NCBI GenBank assembly: GCA_044337515.1
Contig: JBIINK010000007.1
Coordinates: 1-64,000 of the forward strand
Source: CAJBVG01 sp044337515
GTDB lineage: Bacteria > Bacteroidota > Bacteroidia > Sphingobacteriales > Sphingobacteriaceae
Length of the DNA stretch: 64,000 nucleotides
Reading direction: 5' to 3'
Shown: piece by piece, positions 1 through 9,428 of the stretch
How the letters are laid out: each line of letters begins with the position of its first letter
How positions within the stretch are numbered: the stretch's first letter is position 1
Position numbers and translations under genes: made by a program
Notes under the pieces: model-generated
The model's database searches: none
Seen by the model: only the letters and a program-made list of their open reading frames with translations
What the model was told of the DNA's origin: nothing

Positions 1-193
1 ATAACTTTATACTGCTTTGTTAAGTTTTTTTTAGTGGTGCCACGACATGGAGTCGTAGCACCACAACTCACTACTTCGTGCTACGAATAACTTTATACTG
101 CTTTGTTAAGTTTTTTTTAGTGGTGCCACGACTTGGAGTCGTAGCACCACAACTCACTACTTCGTGCTACGAATAACTTTATACTGCTTTGTT
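1..193. repeat. 86-bp tandem repeat, 2.2 copies
   Basis: Copy 1 spans 1-86, copy 2 spans 87-172, and a 21-nt start of copy 3 spans 173-193. The two full copies differ at one base (A47 against T133). Each copy holds a T8 run and two overlapping inverted repeats that cannot form together: GTGGTGC (34-40) with GCACCAC (58-64), and TCGTAGCAC (53-61) with GTGCTACGA (78-86). The array reaches the window edge, so more copies may lie to the left. No coding function is seen. Confidence 0.95.
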
Positions 194-208
194 TTTTATT
201 TAATAATT

Positions 209-235
209 AGTGCCACCACTTTAAGTGGTGGCACT
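209..235. repeat. perfect 13-bp palindrome downstream of a small gene
   Basis: AGTGCCACCACTT and AAGTGGTGGCACT are perfect inverted copies separated by one base. The palindrome lies 15 nt past the stop of the minus-strand gene at 250-603 and could act as its transcript end, although no T-run follows on either strand. It shares the GGTGGCAC core with the repeats at 11477 and 54177. Confidence 0.8.
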
Positions 236-249
236 ATGTGTCATTTTCA

Positions 250-603
250 TTACTCTATTTCCTCAAAGTAGTGAATAATCAACTGCTTCAATAAAAACTC
301 TTGCTCAAGTGTAGTGTATGCTGGTATAGCTTTCACGGCATTCCAATGTGGCCAACCGTCTTGGTCCAAACCTTCGAGTTCGTAGAATCCCATTTCACTC
401 ATCAAACGACAAGTAGCGATGTGCATCAATTCTTCTTTTTGTCGTTTCGAAAATTTCTTAGGTCCTTGCCCCAATTCTTGAACGCCAATTAGAAATAAAA
501 ACACTTTTACATCGGGTTCATCAGAATCGAAATCCTGTTGAATTTTTTCACTAAGATTTTTCCAATCTTGGTTTATCTTTTTTATATCTAGATTTAAACT
601 CAT
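250..603 (-). CDS. conserved hypothetical protein downstream of mfd
   Basis: A protein of about 117 aa without signal peptide or membrane segment. It is mostly predicted helix, with an acidic C-terminus and a central segment PKKFSKRQKEELMHIATCRL. I do not recognise a named domain. ATG at 603 is preferred, because the alternative GTG at 627 overlaps the mfd stop codon at 620-622; with GTG the protein is 125 aa. It sits 16 nt after mfd on the same strand and is probably cotranscribed with it. No function is proposed. Confidence 0.7.
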   Translation of the reverse strand: MSLNLDIKKINQDWKNLSEKIQQDFDSDEPDVKVFLFLIGVQELGQGPKKFSKRQKEELMHIATCRLMSEMGFYELEGLDQDGWPHWNAVKAIPAYTTLEQEFLLKQLIIHYFEEIE

Positions 604-619
604 GCTTCTTGTTATTTTA

Positions 620-3600
620 TTAACCACTCATTTCAGTTAATATCGCAATAGCATGCGATACTGAAGTAACCTGATCAAATATCATTATTAAACTTGTTTT
701 TCCTTCTTTCATTTTTACTCCTCGTGGATATTTCTGCACATAGCTTAATATCGCACGGAAAGTATCCGATTCGTAAAAACCAGAATGGGGGTTTGAAGGG
801 AAATTCCCCCTCAATATATTATTTTTTAAACTCAATTTTTCAAATCCAATACTCTTAGCTAACCACTGCAAACGTAATGCATTTAATAGTTCGCGAACTT
901 CTCTTGGTACCGTTCCGAAGCGATCTAGCAATTGTAATTCAAACGCTTTTAATCCCTCTTCTGTTTCTATCTTATTCAGTTCAGTGTATAAATTTAATCG
1001 CTCAGCTATATTGGTTACATATTCATCAGGGATTAACAATTCTTGGTCGGTATCAATCTGACAAAAACTTACATGTGGAGGAGGAGGTTGATCTTTAAAC
1101 AAATCTTTAAACTCGTCTTCTTTTAATTCTTGAATTGCTTCATCCAAAATTTTATGATAAAGCTCAAAACCAATCTCAGCAATAAATCCACTTTGTTCGG
1201 CACCTAATAAATTTCCTGCACCACGTATATCTAAATCGCGCATCGCTACTTGGAATCCACTTCCTAAATCAGAAAACTCTTCAATAGCACTTAAGCGCTT
1301 ACGCGCTTCTGGTGTTACTGCAGATAATGGTGGACTTAACAAATAGCAAAAAGCTTTTTTAGTTGAACGTCCTACTCGCCCACGCATTTGATGCATATCA
1401 CTTAAACCAAAGTTCTGTGCATTATTAATAAATATAGTATTTGCATTCGAAATATCTAATCCCGATTCGATAATAGTCGTCGCTACTAAAACATCATACT
1501 CGCCAGACATGAATTTAAGCATCACATCTTCCAAAGCATTACCATCTAACTGCCCATGCCCAATGCCTATGCGTACTCCAGGACAAATACGTTGTATTAA
1601 TCCAGCTACTTGTGCAATGTCTTGTACTCTATTATGTATGAAGAATACTTGTCCACCACGCTCCACTTCAAACTCAATGGCTTCTTTAATTAACTTCTCA
1701 TTAAACACGTGCAACTCGGTAGTAACTGGTTGGCGATTTGGAGGAGGAGTATTAATTATGGATAAATCTCTAGCACCCATTAAGGAGAAATGTAATGTTC
1801 TCGGAATTGGTGTAGCAGTTAATGTTAAAGTGTCGATGTTTGCACGGAATTGTTTTAATTTTTCTTTTGTGCTTACTCCAAACTTTTGTTCCTCATCAAT
1901 AATCATTAATCCTAAGTCTTTAAACTTAACATCTTTACTTACGATTCGGTGAGTTCCAATGAGAATATCAATTTTCCCATCAGCAGTTTTTTGTAATATT
2001 TCTTTTATTTCTTTATTAGAACGGAAGCGATTAATATACTCTACGTTACACGGGAAATCTTTTAATCGTTCTTTAAATGTTTTATAATGTTGCATTGCCA
2101 AAATTGTAGTTGGTACTAATATGGCAACTTGCTTACTATCGGTAACTGCTTTAAATGCGGCACGTACAGCCACTTCTGTTTTTCCAAATCCAACATCTCC
2201 ACACACCAGTCTATCCATTGGATGTGGCGATTCCATATCTTTCTTAATATCGGCAGTAGCTTTAATTTGATCGGGAGTGTCTTCCCACATAAAGGATGCT
2301 TCTAACTCCACTTGCAAATAAGTATCGGGTAGAAATTCATTTCCCATTTGAGCTTTACGCTTTGCATAGAGCTTAATCAAATCGCGCGCAATGTCTTTTA
2401 CTTTTTTCTTTGTATTCTTTTTTAACTTCTCCCAAACTTCTGAACCTAACTTATGCATCTTAGGTGCAGTGCCATCTTTACCTGAGTATTTAGAAATACG
2501 ATTTAATGAATTGATGTTTACGTACAACAAATCATTGTCGGCATAAACCAATCGTATCGCTTCTTGTAGCTTACCGTTTACTTCTACTTTCTCTAATCCG
2601 GCATATTTGCCAATACCATGATCAATGTGCACCACAAAATCACCAGGTTTTAATTCACGCAATTCGCGCAAGGTTAGTGCTTGTGATTTCGAATAATTTT
2701 TATGGACTTTATATTTATAGTATCGATCAAAAATTTGATGGTCGGTATAAAATGCAAACTTTAATTGCTCATCAATAAATCCTTCGCGTATAGAAATCGG
2801 AATTGGAGTGAACGAAACTTTTTTACGTTCGTCTTTACTGTCCTTATAAATATCATCGAAGATAGTATACAGTCGTTCTATTTGTTTCGTCTGATCTGCA
2901 AAGATATAGTTGGCAATATTTTCCGATTCGTTCTTTTTTAAATTATGAATCAATAAATTAAAATCTTTGTTGAAAGATGGTTGCGGACGAGTATTAAATA
3001 ATATGCTTTCATCAGCTTTAAAATAAAACTGCTTACCAAACTCAATGCAGGCAAAGCTTTTAAGACTTGAATTAAATTCTGATGAGGTTTGAAACACATC
3101 ACTAGGATTTGAAAATTCGGGATGTAATATTAAATCTTCTTTACTTAACGTGGCAAAAATTTCTTCACCTTTTGCTTTTCCTTCATCAAATACATCATAA
3201 GCAAACTGAACATCTTTAAACCAAATACTGCTACCTTGCGAAAGGTATTGTAAAAGTGATGCTTGATGATTTGCTAATTTTTGAGATTGTATATTAGGGA
3301 TGATGGAAAGTTCTTGTACAGCTTCAACAGATAATTGGTTTTCAATGTCGAATGTTCGTATCGATTCAATATGATCTCCAAAAAATTCGATACGATAAGG
3401 TAGTTCATTTGAAAACGAATAGATATCGACTATACCTCCACGAATAGAAAACTGCCCAGCTTCGTAAACAAAGTCAACTCGTTCAAATTCATATTCTGTT
3501 AAGAAATCGTTAATGGTTTCTATAGAGCAACGTTCGCCACTTTTTAGTTCAAGTGTATATTCCTCTAAGGCAGATTTATCCATTACCTTTTCGGCAAGTG

Positions 3601-3982
3601 CTTCCGGATAGGTAACAATTATCTTCTCAAATTCTGATGTATGCTTTAATTCATTCAATACTTCGGCACGTTGAAGCACCGCTTGCCTATCAATATTGGT
3701 AATGTCGAATGATTTTCGGAAAGATGATGGGAAGAGTAAAACCTTTTTATCGCTTAGGTTTTCTAAGTCATTCTGAAAGTAAACAGCTTCCTCTCGGTCG
3801 GATAAGACAATAAGTTGCCCTTGCTTTTGTACAAAATACAAAGCTAATGATACTAAGGCATCCGACGAGCCAACTAATCCTTTTAAATGAATGTGAGGAT
3901 TTTTTTGAGAAGCAATTGCACGAGCTATGCTCGTAATTCTTTCGTCGGTTTTGTAAAGTTGAAATAAATCTTTAATGTTCAA
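620..3982 (-). CDS. mfd: transcription-repair coupling factor Mfd
   Basis: Mfd removes RNA polymerase stalled at DNA lesions and recruits UvrA. At 1120 aa it has the usual family length. Seen in order: a UvrB-like N-terminal part; a CarD-like RNA-polymerase-interacting domain near 445-545 with PGDFVVHIDHGIGKYAGLEK; an SF2 motor with Walker A GDVGFGKTE at 595 and a DEEQ box near 695; the helicase C half with QMRGRVGRS; then the RGAGNLLG segment and a TRCF C-terminal domain. The start is TTG at 3982; no ATG occurs early in the frame. A TACCTTTG -7 box lies only 7 nt upstream, so the 5' leader would be very short. Confidence 0.97.
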   Translation of the reverse strand: MNIKDLFQLYKTDERITSIARAIASQKNPHIHLKGLVGSSDALVSLALYFVQKQGQLIVLSDREEAVYFQNDLENLSDKKVLLFPSSFRKSFDITNIDRQAVLQRAEVLNELKHTSEFEKIIVTYPEALAEKVMDKSALEEYTLELKSGERCSIETINDFLTEYEFERVDFVYEAGQFSIRGGIVDIYSFSNELPYRIEFFGDHIESIRTFDIENQLSVEAVQELSIIPNIQSQKLANHQASLLQYLSQGSSIWFKDVQFAYDVFDEGKAKGEEIFATLSKEDLILHPEFSNPSDVFQTSSEFNSSLKSFACIEFGKQFYFKADESILFNTRPQPSFNKDFNLLIHNLKKNESENIANYIFADQTKQIERLYTIFDDIYKDSKDERKKVSFTPIPISIREGFIDEQLKFAFYTDHQIFDRYYKYKVHKNYSKSQALTLRELRELKPGDFVVHIDHGIGKYAGLEKVEVNGKLQEAIRLVYADNDLLYVNINSLNRISKYSGKDGTAPKMHKLGSEVWEKLKKNTKKKVKDIARDLIKLYAKRKAQMGNEFLPDTYLQVELEASFMWEDTPDQIKATADIKKDMESPHPMDRLVCGDVGFGKTEVAVRAAFKAVTDSKQVAILVPTTILAMQHYKTFKERLKDFPCNVEYINRFRSNKEIKEILQKTADGKIDILIGTHRIVSKDVKFKDLGLMIIDEEQKFGVSTKEKLKQFRANIDTLTLTATPIPRTLHFSLMGARDLSIINTPPPNRQPVTTELHVFNEKLIKEAIEFEVERGGQVFFIHNRVQDIAQVAGLIQRICPGVRIGIGHGQLDGNALEDVMLKFMSGEYDVLVATTIIESGLDISNANTIFINNAQNFGLSDMHQMRGRVGRSTKKAFCYLLSPPLSAVTPEARKRLSAIEEFSDLGSGFQVAMRDLDIRGAGNLLGAEQSGFIAEIGFELYHKILDEAIQELKEDEFKDLFKDQPPPPHVSFCQIDTDQELLIPDEYVTNIAERLNLYTELNKIETEEGLKAFELQLLDRFGTVPREVRELLNALRLQWLAKSIGFEKLSLKNNILRGNFPSNPHSGFYESDTFRAILSYVQKYPRGVKMKEGKTSLIMIFDQVTSVSHAIAILTEMSG

Positions 3983-3989
3983 AACTATA

Positions 3990-3997
3990 CAAAGGTA
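3990..3997 (-). promoter_or_regulatory. -7 promoter box of mfd
   Basis: The minus strand reads TACCTTTG, an exact match to the Bacteroidota TAnnTTTG consensus. It ends 7 nt before the TTG start of mfd, which implies a leader of only a few bases. Confidence 0.55.
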
Positions 3998-4034
3998 GTA
4001 TTTAGAAATGAGATTCTAGACCGCAGAAAGTTAA

Positions 4035-4451
4035 CTATTTAGTATTATTCATTACTCTAATCCAGATACCGTAAAGGATATGTGCTACGGGCATAGTTAC
4101 GAGTCCGAGTAAAAAGAACAAATATGAAACCCTACCAGCTGTAGAGCTGAATGTCATGAACCCGGTGAAAAACATTAGAATGGAAAACAAGTATATGTTT
4201 CTAGATAATTTACCGTAACGATGTGCTTCCGTGTATTCATCTTCGAGTAAATCTACTTTCGGACTTATTAAAAAGAATACAAAGCAAGCAATTACGTTCA
4301 TTACCACTACAGACCAAATGCTAATAGTGTAAAATGGATTCATTGGCTTAGCCCAAACGTAATTATCAATTAGTAAAGCAATAATTGAAAACAGGATTGA
4401 TATTATAATTAAGCGAATAATTACCCAGCGATGCGATTCTTTTAAGTTCAT
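4035..4451 (-). CDS. four-helix integral membrane protein, unknown
   Basis: A protein of 138 aa with four clear hydrophobic helices near residues 10-29, 42-62, 84-102 and 107-130. A charged loop (DLLEDEYTEAHRYGKLSR) lies between helices 2 and 3. No catalytic motif was recognised and the family is not known to me. It is transcribed divergently from fabD with 62 nt between the starts, and a TATATTTA near-match to a -7 box lies just upstream (4455-4462). Confidence 0.75.
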   Translation of the reverse strand: MNLKESHRWVIIRLIIISILFSIIALLIDNYVWAKPMNPFYTISIWSVVVMNVIACFVFFLISPKVDLLEDEYTEAHRYGKLSRNIYLFSILMFFTGFMTFSSTAGRVSYLFFLLGLVTMPVAHILYGIWIRVMNNTK

Positions 4452-4488
4452 GGTGTAAATATAGGAGTTTCTAATATTCGAATAATGT

Positions 4489-4496
4489 TATATTTG
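4489..4496 (+). promoter_or_regulatory. -7 promoter box of fabD
   Basis: TATATTTG matches TAnnTTTG and lies 17 nt before the fabD ATG. It probably drives fabD and tsaE together. Confidence 0.6.
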
Positions 4497-4513
4497 TAAC
4501 AAAATATACACTC

Positions 4514-5386
4514 ATGAAGGCATACGTTTTCCCTGGACAAGGAGCTCAATTCGTAGGAATGGGCAAAGAACTATACGAACAGAACGCTGAAGCAAAGGCG
4601 ATGTTCGAAAAGGCAAATGAAATTATCGGTTTCCGAATTACAGACTTAATGTTTGATGGAACAGATGAGGACTTAAGACAAACTAAAGTTACTCAGCCTG
4701 CTATCTTTTTACATTCGGTTATATTAGCAAAAACCATAGCCGATTTTAAACCAGAAATGGTTGCTGGACACTCTTTAGGAGAGTTTTCCGCATTAGTAGC
4801 AAATGGCACACTTGCTTTCGAAGATGCATTCCGATTAGTTATTGCTCGTGCTAATGCCATGCAAAAGGCTTGTGAAGTTCGCCCATCTACTATGGCTGCT
4901 ATTTTAGGTTTAGAAGATGAAAAAGTAGAAGAGATTTGCGCATCCATTAATGAAGTGGTTGTTGCAGCGAATTATAATTGCCCAGGTCAGTTAGTGATTT
5001 CGGGTAGTATTGAAGGAGTAAACGAAGCTTGTACGAAAATGACAGAAGCTGGAGCGAAAAGAGCATTAGTTTTAAATGTTGGGGGTGCTTTTCACTCTCC
5101 ATTAATGGAACCAGCTCGTGTTGAATTAGAAGCAGCTATTAAGGCAACGACTTTCAATACACCCATTTGCCCTGTTTATCAAAATGTAAATGCAATGCCA
5201 ACTACAGATCCAGCAACCATTCAAGCTAATCTAATTGCACAATTAACTGGTGCAGTTCGTTGGACACAAACAGTGAAAGCAATGATTGCTGATGGTGCAT
5301 CATCATTCACAGAAGTTGGTCCGGGTGCCGTATTACAAGGCCTCGTGAAAAAAGTTGATCGTCAGATGCCTACAGCTAGCGCATAA
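4514..5386 (+). CDS. fabD: malonyl-CoA:ACP transacylase FabD
   Basis: FabD moves malonyl from CoA to acyl carrier protein, supplying the extender unit of type II fatty acid synthesis in the cytosol. The 290-aa protein has the family's N-terminal FPGQGAQ loop, the nucleophile motif GHSLGE (Ser87), an ARA motif with Arg112, and the catalytic His194 in GAFHSPLMEPA. It is full length with an ATG start. The tsaE start follows one base after its stop, so the two genes are almost certainly cotranscribed. No other fab gene is nearby. Confidence 0.97.
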   Translation: MKAYVFPGQGAQFVGMGKELYEQNAEAKAMFEKANEIIGFRITDLMFDGTDEDLRQTKVTQPAIFLHSVILAKTIADFKPEMVAGHSLGEFSALVANGTLAFEDAFRLVIARANAMQKACEVRPSTMAAILGLEDEKVEEICASINEVVVAANYNCPGQLVISGSIEGVNEACTKMTEAGAKRALVLNVGGAFHSPLMEPARVELEAAIKATTFNTPICPVYQNVNAMPTTDPATIQANLIAQLTGAVRWTQTVKAMIADGASSFTEVGPGAVLQGLVKKVDRQMPTASA

Positions 5387-5387
5387 C

Positions 5388-5789
5388 ATGAACTATAACA
5401 TTTCAGAAATTCATAAGGCCATTGAATTCATCACACCACATTTGCAATCGCATAAAGTGGTGTTGTTTGATGGCCCTATGGGTGCTGGAAAAACTACTCT
5501 TTTCTCTGCTTTATGTAAATCATTAGGTTCTACCGACGATTTAAGCAGTCCCACCTTTTCTATCGTAAACGAATACCAATCGAATGTTGGAGTTATCTAT
5601 CATTTCGATTTCTATAGAATAAAAACTATTGAAGAAGCGTTTGATTTCGGTTTAGAAGAGTATTTGTATTCAGGAAATTATTGCTTTTTAGAATGGAGTG
5701 AAAAGGTAGAAGCCTTACTTCCCGATTCGCCCTTGAAAATATCAATAGAAATAATAGATGAAGAAACTCGTCAGTTAATTATTTCTTAA
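5388..5789 (+). CDS. tsaE: tRNA t6A synthesis ATPase TsaE
   Basis: TsaE is the P-loop ATPase that works with TsaB and TsaD to make threonylcarbamoyl-adenosine at position 37 of ANN-decoding tRNAs. The 133-aa protein has Walker A GPMGAGKTT at 29-37, the SSPTFSIVNEY segment typical of the family, and the FLEWSEK motif near the end. ATG at 5388 is chosen because an in-frame upstream start at 5355 would run 32 nt into fabD and add residues that are not family-like. It is coupled to fabD. Confidence 0.93.
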   Translation: MNYNISEIHKAIEFITPHLQSHKVVLFDGPMGAGKTTLFSALCKSLGSTDDLSSPTFSIVNEYQSNVGVIYHFDFYRIKTIEEAFDFGLEEYLYSGNYCFLEWSEKVEALLPDSPLKISIEIIDEETRQLIIS

Positions 5790-5814
5790 TGTTGCATTTT
5801 TATATTTACGTATC

Positions 5815-8586
5815 ATGATCAAGAAAATTATTTATGCCTTTGGCATTATTATCGTTTTGTTTTTTGCAGCAGCAATTACACTTCCAATTATTTACAAAGA
5901 TGATATCATCGCTAAGGTGAAGTCAACGATTAATGAAAGCGTAAATGCAGAAGTAAGCTTTGGAGATTTCAATGTAAGTCTAATTCGCAGTTTCCCTAAC
6001 TTATCCTTCAGCATGGAAAACCTGATGGTTGTTGGTGTTGATTCGTTTAAGAATGATACCATGGCGAATATTCAAGATTTTAAAGTAGTCGTTGATTTAA
6101 TGAGTGTAATTAATGGTGGCACAATAAAAATAAAATCATTGGACTTAAATCATGCAGATTTAAAATTCAAAGTATTGCAAAGTGGTAAAGCAAATTGGGA
6201 TATTGCAAAAGCTGATACAACAACTGTAACAACAACAGATACGGCAGCAAGTAATTTTAAAATTGCATTGAAGTCTTACTCTCTTAAAAACTCAAGCATT
6301 GTGTATGATGATAAGTCATTAACTTTTTATACTGCATTGAAAAATGTGAACCACTCAGGTTCTGGAGATTTCACTCAAGATTTATTTACACTGTTAACGA
6401 AAACAGAAGCAGATGAATTAACCGTAGGTTACGGTGGAGTAAATTATTTGAGTAAAGTGAAAGTAGATGCTGATGCAGCCATCGACATGAATATGAAAGA
6501 TTTTGTTTTTACGTTTAAAGACAATGTCATTCACTTAAATGATTTGTTAATTAATTTAGCAGGTATGGTGGCGATGCCCGATACTAATATCGATTTAGAT
6601 TTAACTTTTGATGCTCAGAAATCTGAATTCAAAAACTTCCTATCTCTTGTGCCTGCGCTATATTCAAGCTCTTTCGATAAACTAACCGCTAATGGAAAGT
6701 TTGCCTTAAAAGGATACTACAAAGGAAGAATGAACGCTGTATCAATGCCGGGCTTTGGATTAAATGTACTGGTAGAGAATGGTAGTTTTAAATACCCTGA
6801 TTTACCTACTGGTGTTAACAATGTTCAATTGCAATTAAATGTTGAAGATAAAGATGGAGTGTTTGATCATACTGTTGTTGATATGAAAAAGCTTCACGTA
6901 GAATTCGGTGCTGAACCGTTTGATGCAGTGTTGTTATTAAAGACACCAGAATCGGATCCTGATATTGCTACAGAAATAATAGGTACTATTGATTTAGCTA
7001 ATATCTTAAAAATTGTTCCTTTAGAAGGCACAACACTTTCGGGTATCATTAAAGCAGATATGATGGCCAAAGGAAAAATGTCGACGATTGAAAAAGGTAA
7101 TTATGAAAGCTTTGATGCTAAAGGTAATGTTAGCATTAGCAATTTAAAATACAGTAGTAAAGAATCCCCACTTCCATTAAGCATTAGTAACGCAAGTTTT
7201 AATTTAAGTCCGAAAAACATTGCTATGAATTCATTCTCGGCAACCTATGGCAAAAGTGATTTTTCAGCAAATGGTACTTTGGAAAATTACTTAGCTTATG
7301 CGTTGAAGGGAGCACCAATAAAAGCTAGATTAACATTTAATGCTAAACTAATCGACTTAAATGAAATGATGGGTCCTGCATCATCTGAAGAAAAAGAGGA
7401 GACTACAACTGATACATTAACACTCGTTGAAATACCAGCAAACATTGACTTTGTATTGAATTCATCAATTAGCAAAGTGTTATATGATAACATGGAATTA
7501 AGTGATATCGCTGGTGCTATCAGTATTAAAGATAAAAAATTAAGCTTCGATAAAGTGGGGATGAAAATGCTTGATGGTACAGTAAAGATGGATGGTTATT
7601 ATACCACACAAGATATTACTAAACCTGAAGTTAAAATGAATTTTGCTATTCAGAATATGGATATACAGAAATCATTTAAAACTTTTAACACTGTTCAGAA
7701 ACTTGCACCAATTGCAGAAAACACTTCTGGTAAATTCAGTACTACTTTACAATTCAATTCTTTGATGGGTAATGATATGAGTCCAGTGTTAAGTTCAACA
7801 GAAGGAGCAGGTACTTTAGAGTTAATAGGCGCATCAGTTAAAGGTTCGCCAATGCTAATAGAGTTAGGCAATGCATTGAAATCAGATAAATTTAAAGAGT
7901 TAAACATCAAAAATACCATGTTGCAGTTCACCATAGAAAATGGTAGGGTGAATGTGAAACCATTTGATTTAAATGCTGGAATTGCTACATTAAATATTGG
8001 TGGTTCAAGCGGATTAGATCAAACGATTGACTATGTGATGAAATTGAAATTGCCAAAGAATTTCTTGGGTAATAGTTCTGCATCAGTGTTATCAGGATTA
8101 ACATCTAAACTTAATTCTAACGGTGCAAATTATTCACCAGCAGATGCTATTAATGTAAATGCATTGGTAGGTGGATTAATGAGCAAACCAACAGTAAAAT
8201 TAAGCATGGCCGATATGGGTGCTAATATTAAAAATGCTGTGAAAGATGTGTTAACTACTAAAAAGAACGAGGCTGTAGCAAGAGGCAAAGAGGAAGCGAA
8301 AAAACGTGCAGATCAAATCTTAGCCGCAGCACAAGTACAAGCCGATGCTGTAAAAGTTCAAGCTCGTAAATTAGCAGATATTACTAAAGCAGAAGGATAT
8401 GCCGCTGCAGATAAATTAGTTTCATCGGCAAGTAATCCTGTAGCAAAAACAGTTGCTAAAAAATTAGCCGATAAAGCGAAAAAAGAAACAGATGAAAAGT
8501 GTGCGAAAATTATTGCTGAAGGTGATAAGAAGGCAGATGATATTATGGCTAAAGCGAGAGCTGAAGCAGCAAAACTAATAGGTTAA
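5815..8586 (+). CDS. AsmA-family inner-membrane protein with a helical C-terminal tail
   Basis: A 923-aa protein with one N-terminal membrane helix (about 5-27) followed by a long periplasmic beta-rich region typical of AsmA-like proteins, which are linked to lipid transport and outer-membrane homeostasis. The order is anchor, AsmA N-terminal region, and an AsmA_2-like region over about 600-770. The last 110 residues differ: they are Ala/Lys/Glu-rich, strongly helical, and resemble ATP-synthase b-subunit or stalk-type coiled coils (for example KKRADQILAAAQVQADAVKV). The gene lies 25 nt after tsaE. The role is inferred from the family only. Confidence 0.85.
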   Translation: MIKKIIYAFGIIIVLFFAAAITLPIIYKDDIIAKVKSTINESVNAEVSFGDFNVSLIRSFPNLSFSMENLMVVGVDSFKNDTMANIQDFKVVVDLMSVINGGTIKIKSLDLNHADLKFKVLQSGKANWDIAKADTTTVTTTDTAASNFKIALKSYSLKNSSIVYDDKSLTFYTALKNVNHSGSGDFTQDLFTLLTKTEADELTVGYGGVNYLSKVKVDADAAIDMNMKDFVFTFKDNVIHLNDLLINLAGMVAMPDTNIDLDLTFDAQKSEFKNFLSLVPALYSSSFDKLTANGKFALKGYYKGRMNAVSMPGFGLNVLVENGSFKYPDLPTGVNNVQLQLNVEDKDGVFDHTVVDMKKLHVEFGAEPFDAVLLLKTPESDPDIATEIIGTIDLANILKIVPLEGTTLSGIIKADMMAKGKMSTIEKGNYESFDAKGNVSISNLKYSSKESPLPLSISNASFNLSPKNIAMNSFSATYGKSDFSANGTLENYLAYALKGAPIKARLTFNAKLIDLNEMMGPASSEEKEETTTDTLTLVEIPANIDFVLNSSISKVLYDNMELSDIAGAISIKDKKLSFDKVGMKMLDGTVKMDGYYTTQDITKPEVKMNFAIQNMDIQKSFKTFNTVQKLAPIAENTSGKFSTTLQFNSLMGNDMSPVLSSTEGAGTLELIGASVKGSPMLIELGNALKSDKFKELNIKNTMLQFTIENGRVNVKPFDLNAGIATLNIGGSSGLDQTIDYVMKLKLPKNFLGNSSASVLSGLTSKLNSNGANYSPADAINVNALVGGLMSKPTVKLSMADMGANIKNAVKDVLTTKKNEAVARGKEEAKKRADQILAAAQVQADAVKVQARKLADITKAEGYAAADKLVSSASNPVAKTVAKKLADKAKKETDEKCAKIIAEGDKKADDIMAKARAEAAKLIG

Positions 8587-8588
8587 TA

Positions 8589-8664
8589 TGTTAATGGGAT
8601 AATATGTTAATATGCTAACGTTTATTTTCATAAGCATATCAGCATACTAGCATATCAGCATATT
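8589..8664. terminator. word-repeat hairpin between convergent genes
   Basis: Short words (ATATGTTAAT, AGCATATC, AGCATACT) repeat here. AATATGCT at 8609-8616 pairs with AGCATATT at 8657-8664, and the right arm overlaps the stop codon of the minus-strand gene. It probably ends transcription from both sides. Confidence 0.55.
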
Positions 8665-9370
8665 ATTGTGCTGGTGTTGGACAAATATCCCCACGTTGAA
8701 AGCGATAATCTTTTTCGCCTAGGCGGTATTTAATGGCAAGAAACAAGAAAGAATATTTATCGAGGGTGTTGTGATAAGCAATACCTTCTATTTTATTATC
8801 TAATCCTAAATAATACCGATACCCAATTTCCATTTCCCATCTTTTCTTTAAGACTTTAGTAGTGCTTACTTGTAGTGGTATAATGGGTGTTGATGTTTTT
8901 ACAGAATGAAGTATAGTATCAGTAACATCAATTGTATTATTCACAAATCCAATTCCTAATCCAGCTCGGTATTGCCATCCATACCAATCGTAAATCATGT
9001 ATGAGTAGTTAAGTGAAAAATCGAAAGATGAAGTCAATTCAGAACTCGTTTTTTGTGCTATAAGATCTGTACTTATGCTTGTAGAATTTAAAATAGAAGA
9101 TTTGTATTTACCCATGGCTCGCATGGTTAAAGCTAATGCGGGTCTATAACCTAGAGGTTTCTCAAAACTAAATCCCCAAGCAAAACCTCGTCCGTAGGTG
9201 GTAAAGTCTTTGTTAAACACATAATTATTGGAAGCGATGCCAGCTTGAAAAGATAAGTAATAAGGTAATGATGAGCGAGACTTTCCATATAAGAACTTGC
9301 TGGAGTTTTTATATTGAGCATTACCTAAAAATGGGATTAGGAACAAGAAAAGAAAAATCCTTTTTTTCAT
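8663..9370 (-). CDS. probable outer-membrane beta-barrel protein
   Basis: A 235-aa protein with a clear signal peptide (MKKRIFLFLFLIPFLGNAQ, cut after Ala18 or nearby). The mature part consists of alternating aromatic/polar strands such as YLSFQAGIASNNYVF, FDFSLNYSYMIYD and RWEMEIGYRYYLGL, ending near FLAIKYRLG. That pattern suggests a small eight-strand-type barrel. A short tail DICPTPAQ follows. No enzyme motif is visible and the substrate is unknown. It is convergent with the AsmA-like gene. Confidence 0.7.
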   Translation of the reverse strand: MKKRIFLFLFLIPFLGNAQYKNSSKFLYGKSRSSLPYYLSFQAGIASNNYVFNKDFTTYGRGFAWGFSFEKPLGYRPALALTMRAMGKYKSSILNSTSISTDLIAQKTSSELTSSFDFSLNYSYMIYDWYGWQYRAGLGIGFVNNTIDVTDTILHSVKTSTPIIPLQVSTTKVLKKRWEMEIGYRYYLGLDNKIEGIAYHNTLDKYSFLFLAIKYRLGEKDYRFQRGDICPTPAQ

Positions 9371-9393
9371 TTACACTAAGTTACATAAAATGA

Positions 9394-9425
9394 TTTGAGC
9401 TTTTCCAATATTCAAGCTATCTTCG
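9394..9425 (+). promoter_or_regulatory. radA promoter (-33 TTTG, -7 TATCTTCG)
   Basis: TTTG at 9394-9397 and TATCTTCG at 9418-9425 (one mismatch to TAnnTTTG) are 20 nt apart, the expected spacing. Only 3 nt separate the -7 box from the ATG at 9429, so the transcript would start at or next to the start codon. Confidence 0.5.
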
Positions 9426-9428
9426 TTC

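Noticed and set aside
1..193. CRISPR-like array at the window start
   Set aside because: The whole 86-bp unit repeats with no unique spacers, and no cas gene is present.
1509..1952. 147-codon plus-strand open frame within mfd
   Set aside because: It lies antisense to the conserved Mfd motor domain and its composition is that of a shadow frame.
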